Source: Candidatus Dormiibacterota bacterium
Lineage (GTDB): Bacteria; Vulcanimicrobiota; Vulcanimicrobiia; Vulcanimicrobiales; Vulcanimicrobiaceae
NCBI GenBank assembly: GCA_035532035.1
Contig: DATKRS010000009.1
Location: 1-64,000 of the forward strand
Direction: 5' to 3'
DNA: 64,000 nt
In this document: one piece after another, positions 49,145 through 59,076 of the stretch
How the letters are laid out: each line of letters starts with the position of its first letter
How positions within the stretch are numbered: position 1 is the first letter of the stretch
Program-made: the position numbers and the translations under genes
The notes under the pieces: generated by a model
The model's input: only the letters and a program-made list of their open reading frames with translations
Databases searched by the model: none
What the model was told of the DNA's origin: nothing

Positions 49145-49846
49145 CATCCCACGCCGGCGCGGCCCAGAGGGCTGCGCCGGATTCTTTTGCAGCGCTCTGC
49201 CGGTGGGGCAGAGCGCAAGCAACGGACAGCGATCGCACAGCGGCCGCGGTGCCTTGCAGATCGCGCGCCCGTGCAGAATGAGCCAGTGCGTTGCGAGCCC
49301 CCACTTCTTACGAGGAACGACCGCGGTAAGATCGCGCTCGACGTCGAGCGGCGTCTTGCCGGTCGTCAATCCGAGACGGTGCGCGACGCGAAAGACGTGC
49401 GTGTCTACTGCGAGCGCCGGCTCGCCGAAGGCATTGGCGAGCACCACGCTTGCGGTTTTGCGCCCCACGCCGGCGAGCGACTCCAGCGACTCACGCTGCG
49501 CCGGCACCTTCCCCCCGAAGCGCTCGGCGATATCGCGCGCGGCCGCGATGACGTTCCTCGCCTTGGCATGGTAGAAGCCGCACGACTTGATGATGCACTC
49601 GACCTCCTTTGGAGAGGCCTTCGCGAGCTTTTCCGGCGCCGGATACTTCTCGAAAAGGATCGGGGTCGTCACGTTCACGCGCGCGTCGGTGCACTGCGCG
49701 GAGAGAATCACCGCGATCAGCAGCTCGTAGGGGTTGCGGTGCTCGAGCGCGGTCGCCGCGCGTGGATAGGTGCGCTCGAGTATTTTCAGCTGTTCGAGCG
49801 CGACCGCGCGGGAGACCTTACGTTTCGGAAACGGGACTGCGGACAC
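49124..49846 (-). CDS. nth: endonuclease III
   Basis: Base-excision repair glycosylase/AP lyase for oxidised pyrimidines, 240 residues. The helix-hairpin-helix with catalytic Lys (LAGVGRKTA) and the catalytic Asp in AVDTHVFRV are present. The four Cys of the iron-sulfur loop have spacing CX6CX2CX5C (CKAPRPLCDRCPLLALC). GTG start at 49846, nine bases after the mutY stop, so the two repair genes are co-transcribed. Confidence 0.95.
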   Translation of the reverse strand: MSAVPFPKRKVSRAVALEQLKILERTYPRAATALEHRNPYELLIAVILSAQCTDARVNVTTPILFEKYPAPEKLAKASPKEVECIIKSCGFYHAKARNVIAAARDIAERFGGKVPAQRESLESLAGVGRKTASVVLANAFGEPALAVDTHVFRVAHRLGLTTGKTPLDVERDLTAVVPRKKWGLATHWLILHGRAICKAPRPLCDRCPLLALCPTGRALQKNPAQPSGPRRRGMKTKPYD

Positions 49847-49855
49847 GCTACGGCG

Positions 49856-50791
49856 CTATGGCAGCGAGACGCTCCCGTCCTGCAGTACGACCAGACCTTC
49901 GCCGTGGAGCGCGCGGACGAGCTCGCGCACTTCGGCGATACGCCGGTCGGCGAGCACGGCCTTTAGGTCGCGATGGAGATCGAGCAGTGAGATGCGCTTC
50001 CCCGGCGGCAGATCGCGCAGCCGGTCGACGATGCGGCCCCGTGCGTAGCGCGACGTCAGCACGAACGCGACCGCCTTGCGGCGCGTCCGTCGCGTGCGCC
50101 TCGTGCGCTCAACGGTGGAAGCGCCGAGGAGCGCTGCAGCAGCACAGGCTCCTCGCAAGGGACAGATCGCGCATTTCGGCGCGCGCGACGTGCAGATCGT
50201 GGCGCCGAAGTCCATCAGCGCCGAGTTCCAGTCGTGGGCGCGTCCCCGCGGCATGAGGGCGAACGCGAGCGTGGCGAGCTGGGTGCTCGTCGCCGCAGCG
50301 GGATCTTCGGGGCCCCAGAAGACGCGATGCAGGACGCGCTTCAGGTTGACGTCGAGCGGCACGTCGTCGATATCGTAGCCGAAGGCACGAATCGCGGCAG
50401 CCGTGTACGGGCCGATTCCCGGGAGCGCCAGCAACGCGGACGTCGCACGCGGCAGCCTCCCCCGGTGCTCGGCGACGACGGCCGCGGCGGCGGCGTGGAG
50501 CCTGAGCGCCCGGGCATTGTAGCCGAGGCCACGCCAGGCGCGCAGGATCTCCCCGCAGCTCGCCGCCGCGAGCGCCGTGAGGGTCGGAAAGCGCTCGACG
50601 AAGGCCGTGAAAATCGGGACGACGCGATCGACCTGGGTCTGCTGCAGCATGAACTCGCTGACGAGGGTGCGATACGGTGAGCGCTCCCGGCGCCAGGGCA
50701 GATCGGACCGCCCGGCTCTCCGAAACCACCGCAGCAGGGCTTGCCGCACGAGCGCCTGCGTTTCCCCGACTCCCGCCGCTCGCCTACTCAA
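49856..50791 (-). CDS. mutY: A/G-specific adenine glycosylase, MutY-like
   Basis: Removes adenine paired with 8-oxoguanine. Catalytic Glu in SEFMLQQTQVDRV, WRGLGYNARAL, hairpin LPGIGPYTAAAIRAF, Asp in PLDVNLKRVL and iron-sulfur Cys with CX6CX2CX5C spacing (CTSRAPKCAICPLRGAC) are clear. At 311 residues it lacks the NUDIX-like C-terminal domain of E. coli MutY; instead a short winged-helix-like end (RGRIVDRLRDLPPGKRISLLDLHRDL) is seen, as in the shorter actinobacterial enzymes. TTG start at 50791. Confidence 0.9.
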   Translation of the reverse strand: MSRRAAGVGETQALVRQALLRWFRRAGRSDLPWRRERSPYRTLVSEFMLQQTQVDRVVPIFTAFVERFPTLTALAAASCGEILRAWRGLGYNARALRLHAAAAAVVAEHRGRLPRATSALLALPGIGPYTAAAIRAFGYDIDDVPLDVNLKRVLHRVFWGPEDPAAATSTQLATLAFALMPRGRAHDWNSALMDFGATICTSRAPKCAICPLRGACAAAALLGASTVERTRRTRRTRRKAVAFVLTSRYARGRIVDRLRDLPPGKRISLLDLHRDLKAVLADRRIAEVRELVRALHGEGLVVLQDGSVSLP

Positions 50792-50889
50792 AAGATTAGA
50801 GACTCCTTAACGGGCAGGGACCCGCCCGGCTGCACTCGCAAGACGCGCGGCAGCCGGGGCGTTACTCGCGTTACTGTCGGAGGAGACCA

Positions 50890-53844
50890 ATGTTTAGGAC
50901 TTTTCTGAGTTGGCTCATTGCTTTGGCTGTGGGCTTCATGGTGCTTTCCGCCACGCCTGCCGCTGCCGCAGGAACGGGAAGCGTGTCAGGAACGGTTACC
51001 GCCAGCGACGGCGCTCCGATTGCCGGTGCGACCGTCGACCTGCGCGGTCCGGCGTCGTATGCGACGCAGACCGATGCAGCGGGAGCATTTACGGTCCCCT
51101 CTATCGTGCCCGGCATCTACTCGATAACCGTCAGCAAGGCGGGGTTCGGCACAGCGACCGACAGTCTCGCCGTCATTGCGGACCAGACGCAGCACATCGG
51201 GGTGAGCTTGAACGCTGCGTCCTTCACGTCGCTGCGCACGATCGCGACGGTCAACGTCCGCGGCCACGGCCAGTTCAACGTGACGCCCGCGTCCGTCAGC
51301 GTCGTATCGGCGCAGGCTTTCCAAAATCAAGCCCAGCCGCAAGTGATCCACATACTTAATGAGATTCCTGGTCTCCAAATATCGTATCCGGGAGGAAGCG
51401 CGAACGCCGCTCTGCCCGGCGCCATCACGGTTCCGACGATCAGAGACGCGTCGTCGTACGAGACCGCATCGCTGATCGATGGCCACCCGCTCGCCATCTC
51501 GGATTATGGCGACTACGTCACGACGTTCCTGAGCAGCTTCATGTTCGGCTACGTCGAGGTCATCAAGGGTCCGGGCGCGACGGCACCGGAGGTCAACAAC
51601 GCGATCAACGGCACCATCAACTTTCACACGCTGGATCCCACGCTGGCGCCGACTCCGTCCTACGAGTTCGCGTACACCAGCCACGGAGGAACCTTCGAGA
51701 ACTTCGGCATCTCCGACACGATACTCAACGGGCGCCTCGGCTTCGTGGTCGACGTCGCAAACCTCGACGACCCATCCGCACTCAACGGCACCCAAGTGAT
51801 GATCGACCCCGGCTCCGGCAGCGGCTGGTCGAGGAGCACACATCCGTACTCGCCCAACTACAACTTCTGTGACAACTACTGCACGTTCTTCGGCGGAGAG
51901 AACAACGTCAATAACACGGAGAGCGGCATCCAAACCGGCTTCTCGATGGTCGGATGCTGCTATCGCCTCTCCGGCGATTTCGAAAACACCTCTGAGCTCG
52001 TAAAGCTGCGCTATCACTTCTCACAGTCGACGACGCTCACCATGAGCTATCTCGGGGGGCAATCGTTTTCGGATCAAAACGGAAACATCGGAAACTTGAC
52101 GCTCGGCACCTTCACGCCCGGCGGCGGTTACACCGGTTCGATTCCGGCAGGCAGCCCCGTGGCCGTCGACTACTTATATCCCGGAACCGCGAACCGCGAG
52201 GCCGACAACGAGCCCATCTTCCAAGCTGAGATCAGCTCGGCACTCGGCAACGACACGATCCTGGCCCGCTACTATCACGCGACGCTCTACCGCAATGCCT
52301 ATGAAGGCTCGGGGCAAGGCATTCTCGACCCGTACAACCTCACGGTCTACGGCACGTCCTACACGAGCCCCGCGACGACGTGCCCGGACGGTGGCGTCGG
52401 CGTCACGGACTGCACCTACAACGGGAACGCGTTCCCCGTGTTCTGGCAAGACTACTTCAGCCAAACCGAGCAGAACAAGCTCAATGGCTGGTCCTTTGAA
52501 TACGACCATCCGTTCGGGGCCGGCGACGACGTTTCGTTCGCCATCGACCGGACGGACACGCAAGCGCTCGTATGGGAGCAGACCGCGACCTACACGAGCG
52601 TGACTCTCCCGACCGGGTCGTCGAGCATCTATACCACCTATCAACTCCGCGGTCACTTCCTGCTTTCACCCACGCTCGAAATGACTGTCGCCGACTATTT
52701 GAACACGTACCACAACACGTTTCCCCAGAGTTGCCCGTTCGCATTTGGCTTCCAGGTATGCGCAGCCGACGGAAGCAACGTGACGTTCGAATCGGCAACG
52801 ACGAGCCACAACGATCCACGCATAGCGTTCGAGTTTCGCCCGAGCCCAAACGTCGCGATTCGCGCCTCGGCCGGAAGCGCAATCGCGCCGCCGTATCTCG
52901 GATTGCTGAGTCTTATCTCGCCGGCGTCCGCATCGTTCCACGCAGGGAACTACGCGACAATCACGCACAATACGACGAACCTCAAAGCCGAGACCGCGTT
53001 CGGATACGATGTCGGTGCCGACTGGCGCATCGGCGGGGGCCAGACGATCGTCTCGGGCGACATCTACCTCAACAACCTCTTCAACCACTACTTTGACGAG
53101 ACCATTTTCAGCGGCACCTACTGCTTCAACCCGATACCGTGCAGCGGCGGCGGGAGCGCCAGTACGCCAGTGTACTTCGCGACGAACACGAACATCAGCA
53201 ACTTTCGCTTCGAAGGCATCGAGCTCTCGATCAACCGGCACCCGCGGGTAGGCTTTGGCTACACGCTCGCAGCCGGGCTGCAGCGGGGATACGTGTACAA
53301 CCTGCCGGCTGGATTCTACTGCACGCAGCCGGTTGCATCGTGCATCAGCAATCCCGCAAAATGGAACCAGAACCTCAACATCGTCGCGGGACAGAATCTC
53401 AACGGCGAGGGCGTCGGATCCGTGCAGTTCTATCCATACTACGGCTTCAACAGCAGCATCAGCGGCCTGAACACGCGCGAGCCGTACTCGCAGGGCTACG
53501 GAGAGCTGTCGTACGCGTTCGCAGGAGGAGCGGGCTACGCGTCCTTCGGGGAGACGTACTTCGGCAACAACAACTCGTTCAACCAGCGTGCGTTCACGGT
53601 CGCCAACGCAACGCTCCGGATCCCAATTGCCAAGACGCTGTCGTTCCAGGTGTCGGGAAACAACGTCTTCAACGCGCTATCGGGATTGATCCCGATATAC
53701 GGAGGCGGTATCCCGATACCGCTCGCCAATCGGTCCGTGTGCCCGAACGCCGGCATCGGGACGGGCTGCGGAAGCGCGGCCACGGTCGCCAACTTCTACG
53801 GACCAGCCACCTACACGTTCATGCTCACGAAGAGGCTACCGTAG
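50890..53844 (+). CDS. TonB-dependent receptor with N-terminal CarboxypepD_reg domain
   Basis: Outer-membrane gated porin, 984 residues. Signal peptide to about residue 26, then a carboxypeptidase-regulatory-like beta-sandwich (GSVSGTVTASDGAPIAGATVDLRG, residues 30-110). The plug contains ILNEIPGLQISYPGG, IRDASSYETASLIDGHPL and VEVIKGPGA near residues 150-235. The barrel follows, ending VANFYGPATYTFMLTKRLP. The ligand is unknown. GGAGGAG precedes the ATG. A paralogue follows 43 bases later. TonB, ExbB and ExbD are not in the window. Confidence 0.92.
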   Translation: MFRTFLSWLIALAVGFMVLSATPAAAAGTGSVSGTVTASDGAPIAGATVDLRGPASYATQTDAAGAFTVPSIVPGIYSITVSKAGFGTATDSLAVIADQTQHIGVSLNAASFTSLRTIATVNVRGHGQFNVTPASVSVVSAQAFQNQAQPQVIHILNEIPGLQISYPGGSANAALPGAITVPTIRDASSYETASLIDGHPLAISDYGDYVTTFLSSFMFGYVEVIKGPGATAPEVNNAINGTINFHTLDPTLAPTPSYEFAYTSHGGTFENFGISDTILNGRLGFVVDVANLDDPSALNGTQVMIDPGSGSGWSRSTHPYSPNYNFCDNYCTFFGGENNVNNTESGIQTGFSMVGCCYRLSGDFENTSELVKLRYHFSQSTTLTMSYLGGQSFSDQNGNIGNLTLGTFTPGGGYTGSIPAGSPVAVDYLYPGTANREADNEPIFQAEISSALGNDTILARYYHATLYRNAYEGSGQGILDPYNLTVYGTSYTSPATTCPDGGVGVTDCTYNGNAFPVFWQDYFSQTEQNKLNGWSFEYDHPFGAGDDVSFAIDRTDTQALVWEQTATYTSVTLPTGSSSIYTTYQLRGHFLLSPTLEMTVADYLNTYHNTFPQSCPFAFGFQVCAADGSNVTFESATTSHNDPRIAFEFRPSPNVAIRASAGSAIAPPYLGLLSLISPASASFHAGNYATITHNTTNLKAETAFGYDVGADWRIGGGQTIVSGDIYLNNLFNHYFDETIFSGTYCFNPIPCSGGGSASTPVYFATNTNISNFRFEGIELSINRHPRVGFGYTLAAGLQRGYVYNLPAGFYCTQPVASCISNPAKWNQNLNIVAGQNLNGEGVGSVQFYPYYGFNSSISGLNTREPYSQGYGELSYAFAGGAGYASFGETYFGNNNSFNQRAFTVANATLRIPIAKTLSFQVSGNNVFNALSGLIPIYGGGIPIPLANRSVCPNAGIGTGCGSAATVANFYGPATYTFMLTKRLP

Positions 53845-53887
53845 CGCTCTTCCCACATCACTCGATTTTTTTGTCGGAGAACCATTG

Positions 53888-56734
53888 ATGCGTTTGCCTA
53901 CCCTTCGTATCCTCGCTCCACTCTGCATCGTCTTCGGCTTCCTGACGGCTTCGGCGGCGGCTTCGGTGCCCGCCACGGTTGCACAAGCAACCGCGTCCGT
54001 CACGGGAACCGTGCAAGACACGAGCGGCGCGCCCATAGTCGGCGCGGCGATCATGCTGAGCGGCCCGACGACATACTCCACGACGACGGATAACCAGGGA
54101 CGCTTTTCCGTGCAAAACGTCAGCCCCGGCGTCTACACGATCTCGATCGACAAGGCGGGATACAACAACGCGGTCCAGTCGATCGCCGTGGTGCCCGGCC
54201 AAGTGCAGACGGTCGCAGTAAACTTGGCACCGATCAGCTTCTCGACGTTACGCACGATCGCAAGAATACGGACGAACGGCAGAGGGAGCATTAATACGAC
54301 GGCGGCTTCGGTCAACGTCATTTCGCCGCAGACCTTCATCGACCAAGCCGCACCTCAAGTCACGCGCGTCCTCAGCCAGATCCCCGGCTTGCAGATATCG
54401 TTCCCGTCGAACTCCGCGAACGCAGCCGCGCCCGGCGCGATCACGATCCCGAACATCCGCGACGCAACGTCGTACGAGACCGCATCCCTCATCGACGGGC
54501 ATCCGATCTCGGTCGGGCAGTACGGCGACAACGTCACGACGTTCTTGAACACGTTCATGTTCAGCGGCGTCGAGGTCGTGAAGGGCCCGGGGGCCGACGC
54601 ACCCGAGGTCAACAATGCGATCGGCGGTACCGTAAACTTCCACACCAAGGATCCGACGCTCGCGCCGACGCCGAGCTTCCTTGCCGGCATCGACAACCGC
54701 GGGGGAACCTTCACCAACTTCGGCATCAGCGACACGATCCTCGACGGACATCTAGGCTTCGTCGTCGACGTCGCGACCGACAACAACCCCTCGGCGCTCA
54801 ACGGTACGCAGGTGTACTACGATCCGAGTGGCGGCACGTATCATGGCGGCTCGCTCTACGGGAACACCGGCTACACGCAAGTGCCCAACACCTTGAGCTT
54901 CCTTCCAACTCAGTACCACCTCCTCGCATGCTGTTATATGCTGCAAGGCTATCTCAACCAGACGGCTGAGTTGATCAAGCTGCGCTATCGCTTATCGCCC
55001 GCCACGGTCGCGACGGTCAGCTACCTCGGCAACCAAACGATCAGCGATCAAAATGGGAACACGTCCGACTACGTCAACGGCACGTTCATTCCCGGCGGCG
55101 GTTATACCGGATCGCTTCGGCCAGGCCCCATCCAAGTGGCGAACATCTACGCCGGCACATTCAACGGCGAGTTCAACAACCAGCCGATCTTCCAAGCTGA
55201 GGTCTCGACGACGCTCGGCAACGACTCGTTCATCGCTCGCTACTACCACGCGTCGATCGAACGGTATCAGTTCCAGGGCGGACCCAGCCCGTACAACCTC
55301 GACTACAATAACGTCACGCTCTACGGATACGACTCCAACTCGTCGACGATGTTCAACGGCCAAGGCGCGGCCGTCGGCTATGCGGACTTCTACCAGGAGC
55401 CCGAGATCGACAAGCTCTCCGGTGAATCGTTCGAATGGCAGCACCCGTTTGCCGAAAACGACCTGCTTACATTCTCGGTCGAGCAGAGCGCGGCGCAGAG
55501 CATCGACTACTCGATCTTCTCCGGCCCCTTCTACTCCTACGGGCTTCCGCCGGGGACGAGCCAGCTCTTGACGACGTACCTGCTCCGCGCGCATGTCTAC
55601 CTCACGCCGAAGCTCGACGTCACGCTCGCCAACTACTTCAACACGTACAGCAGCACGTTTGCAACGCTGTGTCCGCCGTACGATCCGGGCTGCGTAGACA
55701 AGTCGACCGTCGAGCAAGGCACGGGCCTGACCTTCACGACCGTGCATAACTCGCACTACGATCCGCGAATTGGCCTCGTCTTCCGGCCGAATCCGAACAC
55801 GTCGATCCGTCTCGCGGCGGGCAGCTCGATCGCGCCGCCGTTCATGGGCCTCCTCAGCACTATCACGACCCAGCCGGCATACAGCGGCAACGTCGCGATC
55901 GAATCTCAGAGCAACGGCAACCTGAAGCCCGAGACGGGCTTCGGATACGACCTCGGGGCAGACTATCGCCTCAACGACGGCCTGACGACGATCTCGGGCG
56001 ACGCGTACCTCACGAATCTCTTCAACCGGTTCTTCGGGCAAACCATCGACACGGGACTCGTCTGCGGCACGGCTAACCCGTGCAGCGGCGGCGCTCCGCC
56101 CGGTACGCCGATCCTCAATTCCACCAACACGAACATCAGCAACGCCCGCTTCGAAGGCGTCGAGTTGACGATCAAGCGCGAGCCGCTCGTCGGCTTCGGA
56201 TTCAACGTCTCGGGCGCGGTCATGCGCGGCTACTACTACAACCTGCCGCCGGGATTCTATTGCAGCGTTCCAACCACCGCATGCATCAACAACCGAACGC
56301 TGTGGGATCAGAACCTGAACGTCATCGCCGGGCAGAACACGAACGGCATTACGGACGGCTTCTATGCCATCAGCTACAACGGCAACATGCGCATCCCGTA
56401 CTCGCAGGGGAACGCCGAGTTCTCGTACAGCTTCCCGAACCGCGCGTACGTGTCGTTCGGCGAGACGTACTACGGCAACAACAACTCGCTGAACCAGCCG
56501 GCGTTCGTGATCGGCTACGCGACGGTGCGCTACCCGATCACGAAGATGCTGGCTCTCCAAGTCTCAGGAGACAACATCTTCAACAAGTACCCGGGCATAC
56601 TGCCGACGCTCGGCGCCGGCGTGCCGATTCCTCTCGCGAACGGGTGGACCGGCGCAACGACCGGTAACGTGCTCGGCCCGGCAACCTGGCGTCTCGTCTT
56701 GACGACGATGCTGCCACAGTCTCAGGCACCCTAA
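53888..56734 (+). CDS. TonB-dependent receptor, paralogue 2
   Basis: Same layout as the gene before it and clearly homologous along the full length, 948 residues. Signal peptide, sandwich domain (ASVTGTVQDTSGAPIVGAAIMLSG), plug (VLSQIPGLQISFPSN, IRDATSYETASLIDGHPI, VEVVKGPGADAPEVNNAIGG) and barrel. It ends GPATWRLVLTTMLP followed by a short tail. Start at ATG 53888, with GGAG eight bases upstream; a TTG directly before it is also possible. The loops differ most between the two copies, so ligands may differ. A strong hairpin follows. Confidence 0.92.
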   Translation: MRLPTLRILAPLCIVFGFLTASAAASVPATVAQATASVTGTVQDTSGAPIVGAAIMLSGPTTYSTTTDNQGRFSVQNVSPGVYTISIDKAGYNNAVQSIAVVPGQVQTVAVNLAPISFSTLRTIARIRTNGRGSINTTAASVNVISPQTFIDQAAPQVTRVLSQIPGLQISFPSNSANAAAPGAITIPNIRDATSYETASLIDGHPISVGQYGDNVTTFLNTFMFSGVEVVKGPGADAPEVNNAIGGTVNFHTKDPTLAPTPSFLAGIDNRGGTFTNFGISDTILDGHLGFVVDVATDNNPSALNGTQVYYDPSGGTYHGGSLYGNTGYTQVPNTLSFLPTQYHLLACCYMLQGYLNQTAELIKLRYRLSPATVATVSYLGNQTISDQNGNTSDYVNGTFIPGGGYTGSLRPGPIQVANIYAGTFNGEFNNQPIFQAEVSTTLGNDSFIARYYHASIERYQFQGGPSPYNLDYNNVTLYGYDSNSSTMFNGQGAAVGYADFYQEPEIDKLSGESFEWQHPFAENDLLTFSVEQSAAQSIDYSIFSGPFYSYGLPPGTSQLLTTYLLRAHVYLTPKLDVTLANYFNTYSSTFATLCPPYDPGCVDKSTVEQGTGLTFTTVHNSHYDPRIGLVFRPNPNTSIRLAAGSSIAPPFMGLLSTITTQPAYSGNVAIESQSNGNLKPETGFGYDLGADYRLNDGLTTISGDAYLTNLFNRFFGQTIDTGLVCGTANPCSGGAPPGTPILNSTNTNISNARFEGVELTIKREPLVGFGFNVSGAVMRGYYYNLPPGFYCSVPTTACINNRTLWDQNLNVIAGQNTNGITDGFYAISYNGNMRIPYSQGNAEFSYSFPNRAYVSFGETYYGNNNSLNQPAFVIGYATVRYPITKMLALQVSGDNIFNKYPGILPTLGAGVPIPLANGWTGATTGNVLGPATWRLVLTTMLPQSQAP

Positions 56735-56744
56735 CAGCGATTAG

Positions 56745-56778
56745 GCGCTCCTCGACGCTCTGATGCGTCGAGGAGCGC
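56745..56778. terminator. 14-bp hairpin after the receptor pair
   Basis: GCGCTCCTCGACGC (56745-56758), six-base loop, exact complement at 56765-56778. No T tract, but it directly follows the second receptor stop. Confidence 0.65.
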
Positions 56779-56959
56779 TCGCGCTAGGCGTTCGGGCGGC
56801 AGCCGCGCCGGCTCCGGGCAGCGTGCCCGCCAATATCGCGGAACCCAGATGCTCGTGGATCTGCCGATAGAGCGGCCCGTCTAATCTTCAACCTGGACCG
56901 GTCCCATGTTCGCGGCGCACGCACGTCGAAGCCTGTGCGCATCGAGAAAGGAGCCAGAC

Positions 56960-58402
56960 TTGGCTGAACATCAGGCCGACGCGATCGTCATCGGAGCAGG
57001 CCCCGGTGGTTACCATGCCGCGATTCGTCTCGGACAACTCGGCAAGAAGGTCATCTGCGTCGATCGTGACGAGGTCGGCGGCGTCTGTTTGAACTGGGGC
57101 TGCATTCCAACGAAGGCGCTCTTGCACGTGGGTGAGATCGCGCGCCAGATTCGCCAGGCCGGAGAGCTCGGATTGACAGCCGGAGAGCTTCGCGTCGAGC
57201 GCGAACGCGTAGCGAAGTTCAAGACCGACGTCGTCAACGCGAACGTCGGCGGCGTCAAGACGCTCTTCAAAGGCAACAACGTGGAGTTTCTCTACGGTGA
57301 GGCCTCCTTCTTGAGCGCGACGCAGATCGCGCTCAAGAAGAGAGAGGGTGGAGAGGACACGATCGTCGCGCAGAAGGTCGTGATCGCGACCGGCTCGGCG
57401 CCGATCGACGTCAAATTGTGGCCGCACGACGGAACGGCGATTCTCAACTCCGACGACGCCGTCAAGCTGGAATCCATCCCGAAGGAGCTGCTCGTCGTCG
57501 GCGGGGGCGTCATTGGCTTAGAGTTTGCCACCGTCTACACGCGCTTGGGCGCCAAAGTGCTCGTGATCGAGACGCTGCCGCAGATCCTCACCGGGACCGA
57601 CGCCGAGATCGCCAAGACCCTCGGCCGTATTTTGAAGAAACAAGGCATCGAGATCATGCTCTCGACGACCGTGGGGAAGATCGAGAAGCGTGCAAAGGGC
57701 GTCAACGCGACGTTCAAAGGTGAGGGCACGAGCGGCAAAGACGAGACGCGCACCTTCGACGCGGTGCTCGTCGCAGTCGGGCGCCGTCCCGTGACCGACG
57801 CGCTCAACCTCAAGGCCGCGGGACTCTCGACCGGCGAAAAAGGCTTCCTCGCCGTCGACCAGCAGATGCGCACGAGCGTTGCGAATATCTTCGCCATCGG
57901 CGACGTGACGGGAGCACCGCTTCTTGCGCATCGCGCCATGAAGCAGGGGCTCGTCGCCGCCGAAGTCATCTCCGGAATCCGCTCGGCCGCGTTCGATCCG
58001 ATCGCCGTGCCGAACTGCATCTACACGGACCCCGAGGTCGCAACCGTGGGACTCTCCGAAGAGGAAGCCAAGGCGCAAGGCCACGAGGTTCGGATCGGCA
58101 AGTTTCCTCTCGCGGCCAGCGGCCGCGCGCGCACAATGAACGAGACCGAGGGGCTCATCAAACTCGTCGGCGACGCGAAGACGGACCTGCTGCTCGGCAT
58201 GCATATCGTCGCGCCGCAAGCGGAGTCGCTCATCGGCGAGGGCGTGATTGCGCTCGAGATGGGCGCGACGCTGGAAGACATCGCGCTCTCCGTGCACCCG
58301 CACCCGACGCTCACGGAAGGCATCATGGAAGCGGCAGAGGCCGCGCACGGAAAGGCGATTCACATCCTCAATCCCAAACCGCGAACCCCCACAGCGGTAT
58401 AG
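56960..58402 (+). CDS. lpdA: dihydrolipoamide dehydrogenase
   Basis: E3 component of 2-oxoacid dehydrogenase or glycine-cleavage complexes; FAD and NAD enzyme that reoxidises dihydrolipoyl groups. VIGAGPGGYHAAIRL (FAD), redox-active pair in GGVCLNWGCIPTK, VVGGGVIGLEFATVY (NAD), IFAIGDVTG and the catalytic HPHPTLTE are present. About 480 residues, without an N-terminal lipoyl domain. Start is TTG at 56960, with AAAGGAG about seven bases upstream. It stands directly before lipB and lipA, which make its cofactor. Confidence 0.95.
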   Translation: MAEHQADAIVIGAGPGGYHAAIRLGQLGKKVICVDRDEVGGVCLNWGCIPTKALLHVGEIARQIRQAGELGLTAGELRVERERVAKFKTDVVNANVGGVKTLFKGNNVEFLYGEASFLSATQIALKKREGGEDTIVAQKVVIATGSAPIDVKLWPHDGTAILNSDDAVKLESIPKELLVVGGGVIGLEFATVYTRLGAKVLVIETLPQILTGTDAEIAKTLGRILKKQGIEIMLSTTVGKIEKRAKGVNATFKGEGTSGKDETRTFDAVLVAVGRRPVTDALNLKAAGLSTGEKGFLAVDQQMRTSVANIFAIGDVTGAPLLAHRAMKQGLVAAEVISGIRSAAFDPIAVPNCIYTDPEVATVGLSEEEAKAQGHEVRIGKFPLAASGRARTMNETEGLIKLVGDAKTDLLLGMHIVAPQAESLIGEGVIALEMGATLEDIALSVHPHPTLTEGIMEAAEAAHGKAIHILNPKPRTPTAV

Positions 58403-58404
58403 CC

Positions 58405-59076
58405 GTGTCGCAGGCGCGCCTGCTCGATCTCGGGCTGCGCCCGTACCGCGAGGTATGGGAGCTTCAGCACGCCCTGCACGAGCGCGTCGCGCTAGGCGAG
58501 GAGCCGGAGACGTGGATCGCCGTCGAGCATCCGCCGGTGATCACGCTGGGGAGGAACGCACGCGCCGCGAACGTTCTCGTGCCGCGCGATGCTCTCGCGG
58601 CGCGCGGAATCGACGTCGTCGAGATCGAGCGCGGCGGCGACGTCACCTATCACGGACCCGGGCAGCTCGTCGTCTATCCGATCCGTCGCCTCGAACGATT
58701 CCGTGAAGTCGTTCCGCTCGTACGCAGCTTGGAAGAGGCCGTCATCGGCGCCTGCGCGTCGTTCGGCATCGCTGCCACCCGCTGGAGCGAACACGCCGGC
58801 GTCTGGGTAGGGCGCAACCAGATCTGCGCGATCGGCCTTGCAGTACGACAGATGGCCTCGCTGCACGGTATCGCGTTCAACGTCTCGACGGAGCTCGACT
58901 ACGACCGCCTCATCAACCCCTGCGGTCTCACCGATCGCGGCTTGACCTCGCTCTCGAAAGAACTGGGCCGCAACGTCTGCGTCGACGAAGCCAAACCCGC
59001 GCTCTTCTCGTCCCTCGAAAGAACCTTCGCGCTGTCCTTTGCCGGCGACGTGCCATGGCTCTCGAAATCGATCTGA
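58405..59076 (+). CDS. lipB: octanoyltransferase LipB, catalytic Lys replaced
   Basis: Transfers octanoyl from acyl-carrier protein to lipoyl domains. The PROSITE-like signature RGGDVTYHGPGQLVVY, SLHGIAFNVS and the catalytic Cys173 in LINPCGL are present. The Lys that pairs with this Cys in known LipB (for example in RKVAAIGV of M. tuberculosis) is Gln139 here (RNQICAIGL; codon CAG at 58819). 223 residues, GTG start two bases after the lpdA stop. It overlaps lipA by 22 bases. Either activity works differently or the residue is supplied otherwise. Confidence 0.9.
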   Translation: MSQARLLDLGLRPYREVWELQHALHERVALGEEPETWIAVEHPPVITLGRNARAANVLVPRDALAARGIDVVEIERGGDVTYHGPGQLVVYPIRRLERFREVVPLVRSLEEAVIGACASFGIAATRWSEHAGVWVGRNQICAIGLAVRQMASLHGIAFNVSTELDYDRLINPCGLTDRGLTSLSKELGRNVCVDEAKPALFSSLERTFALSFAGDVPWLSKSI

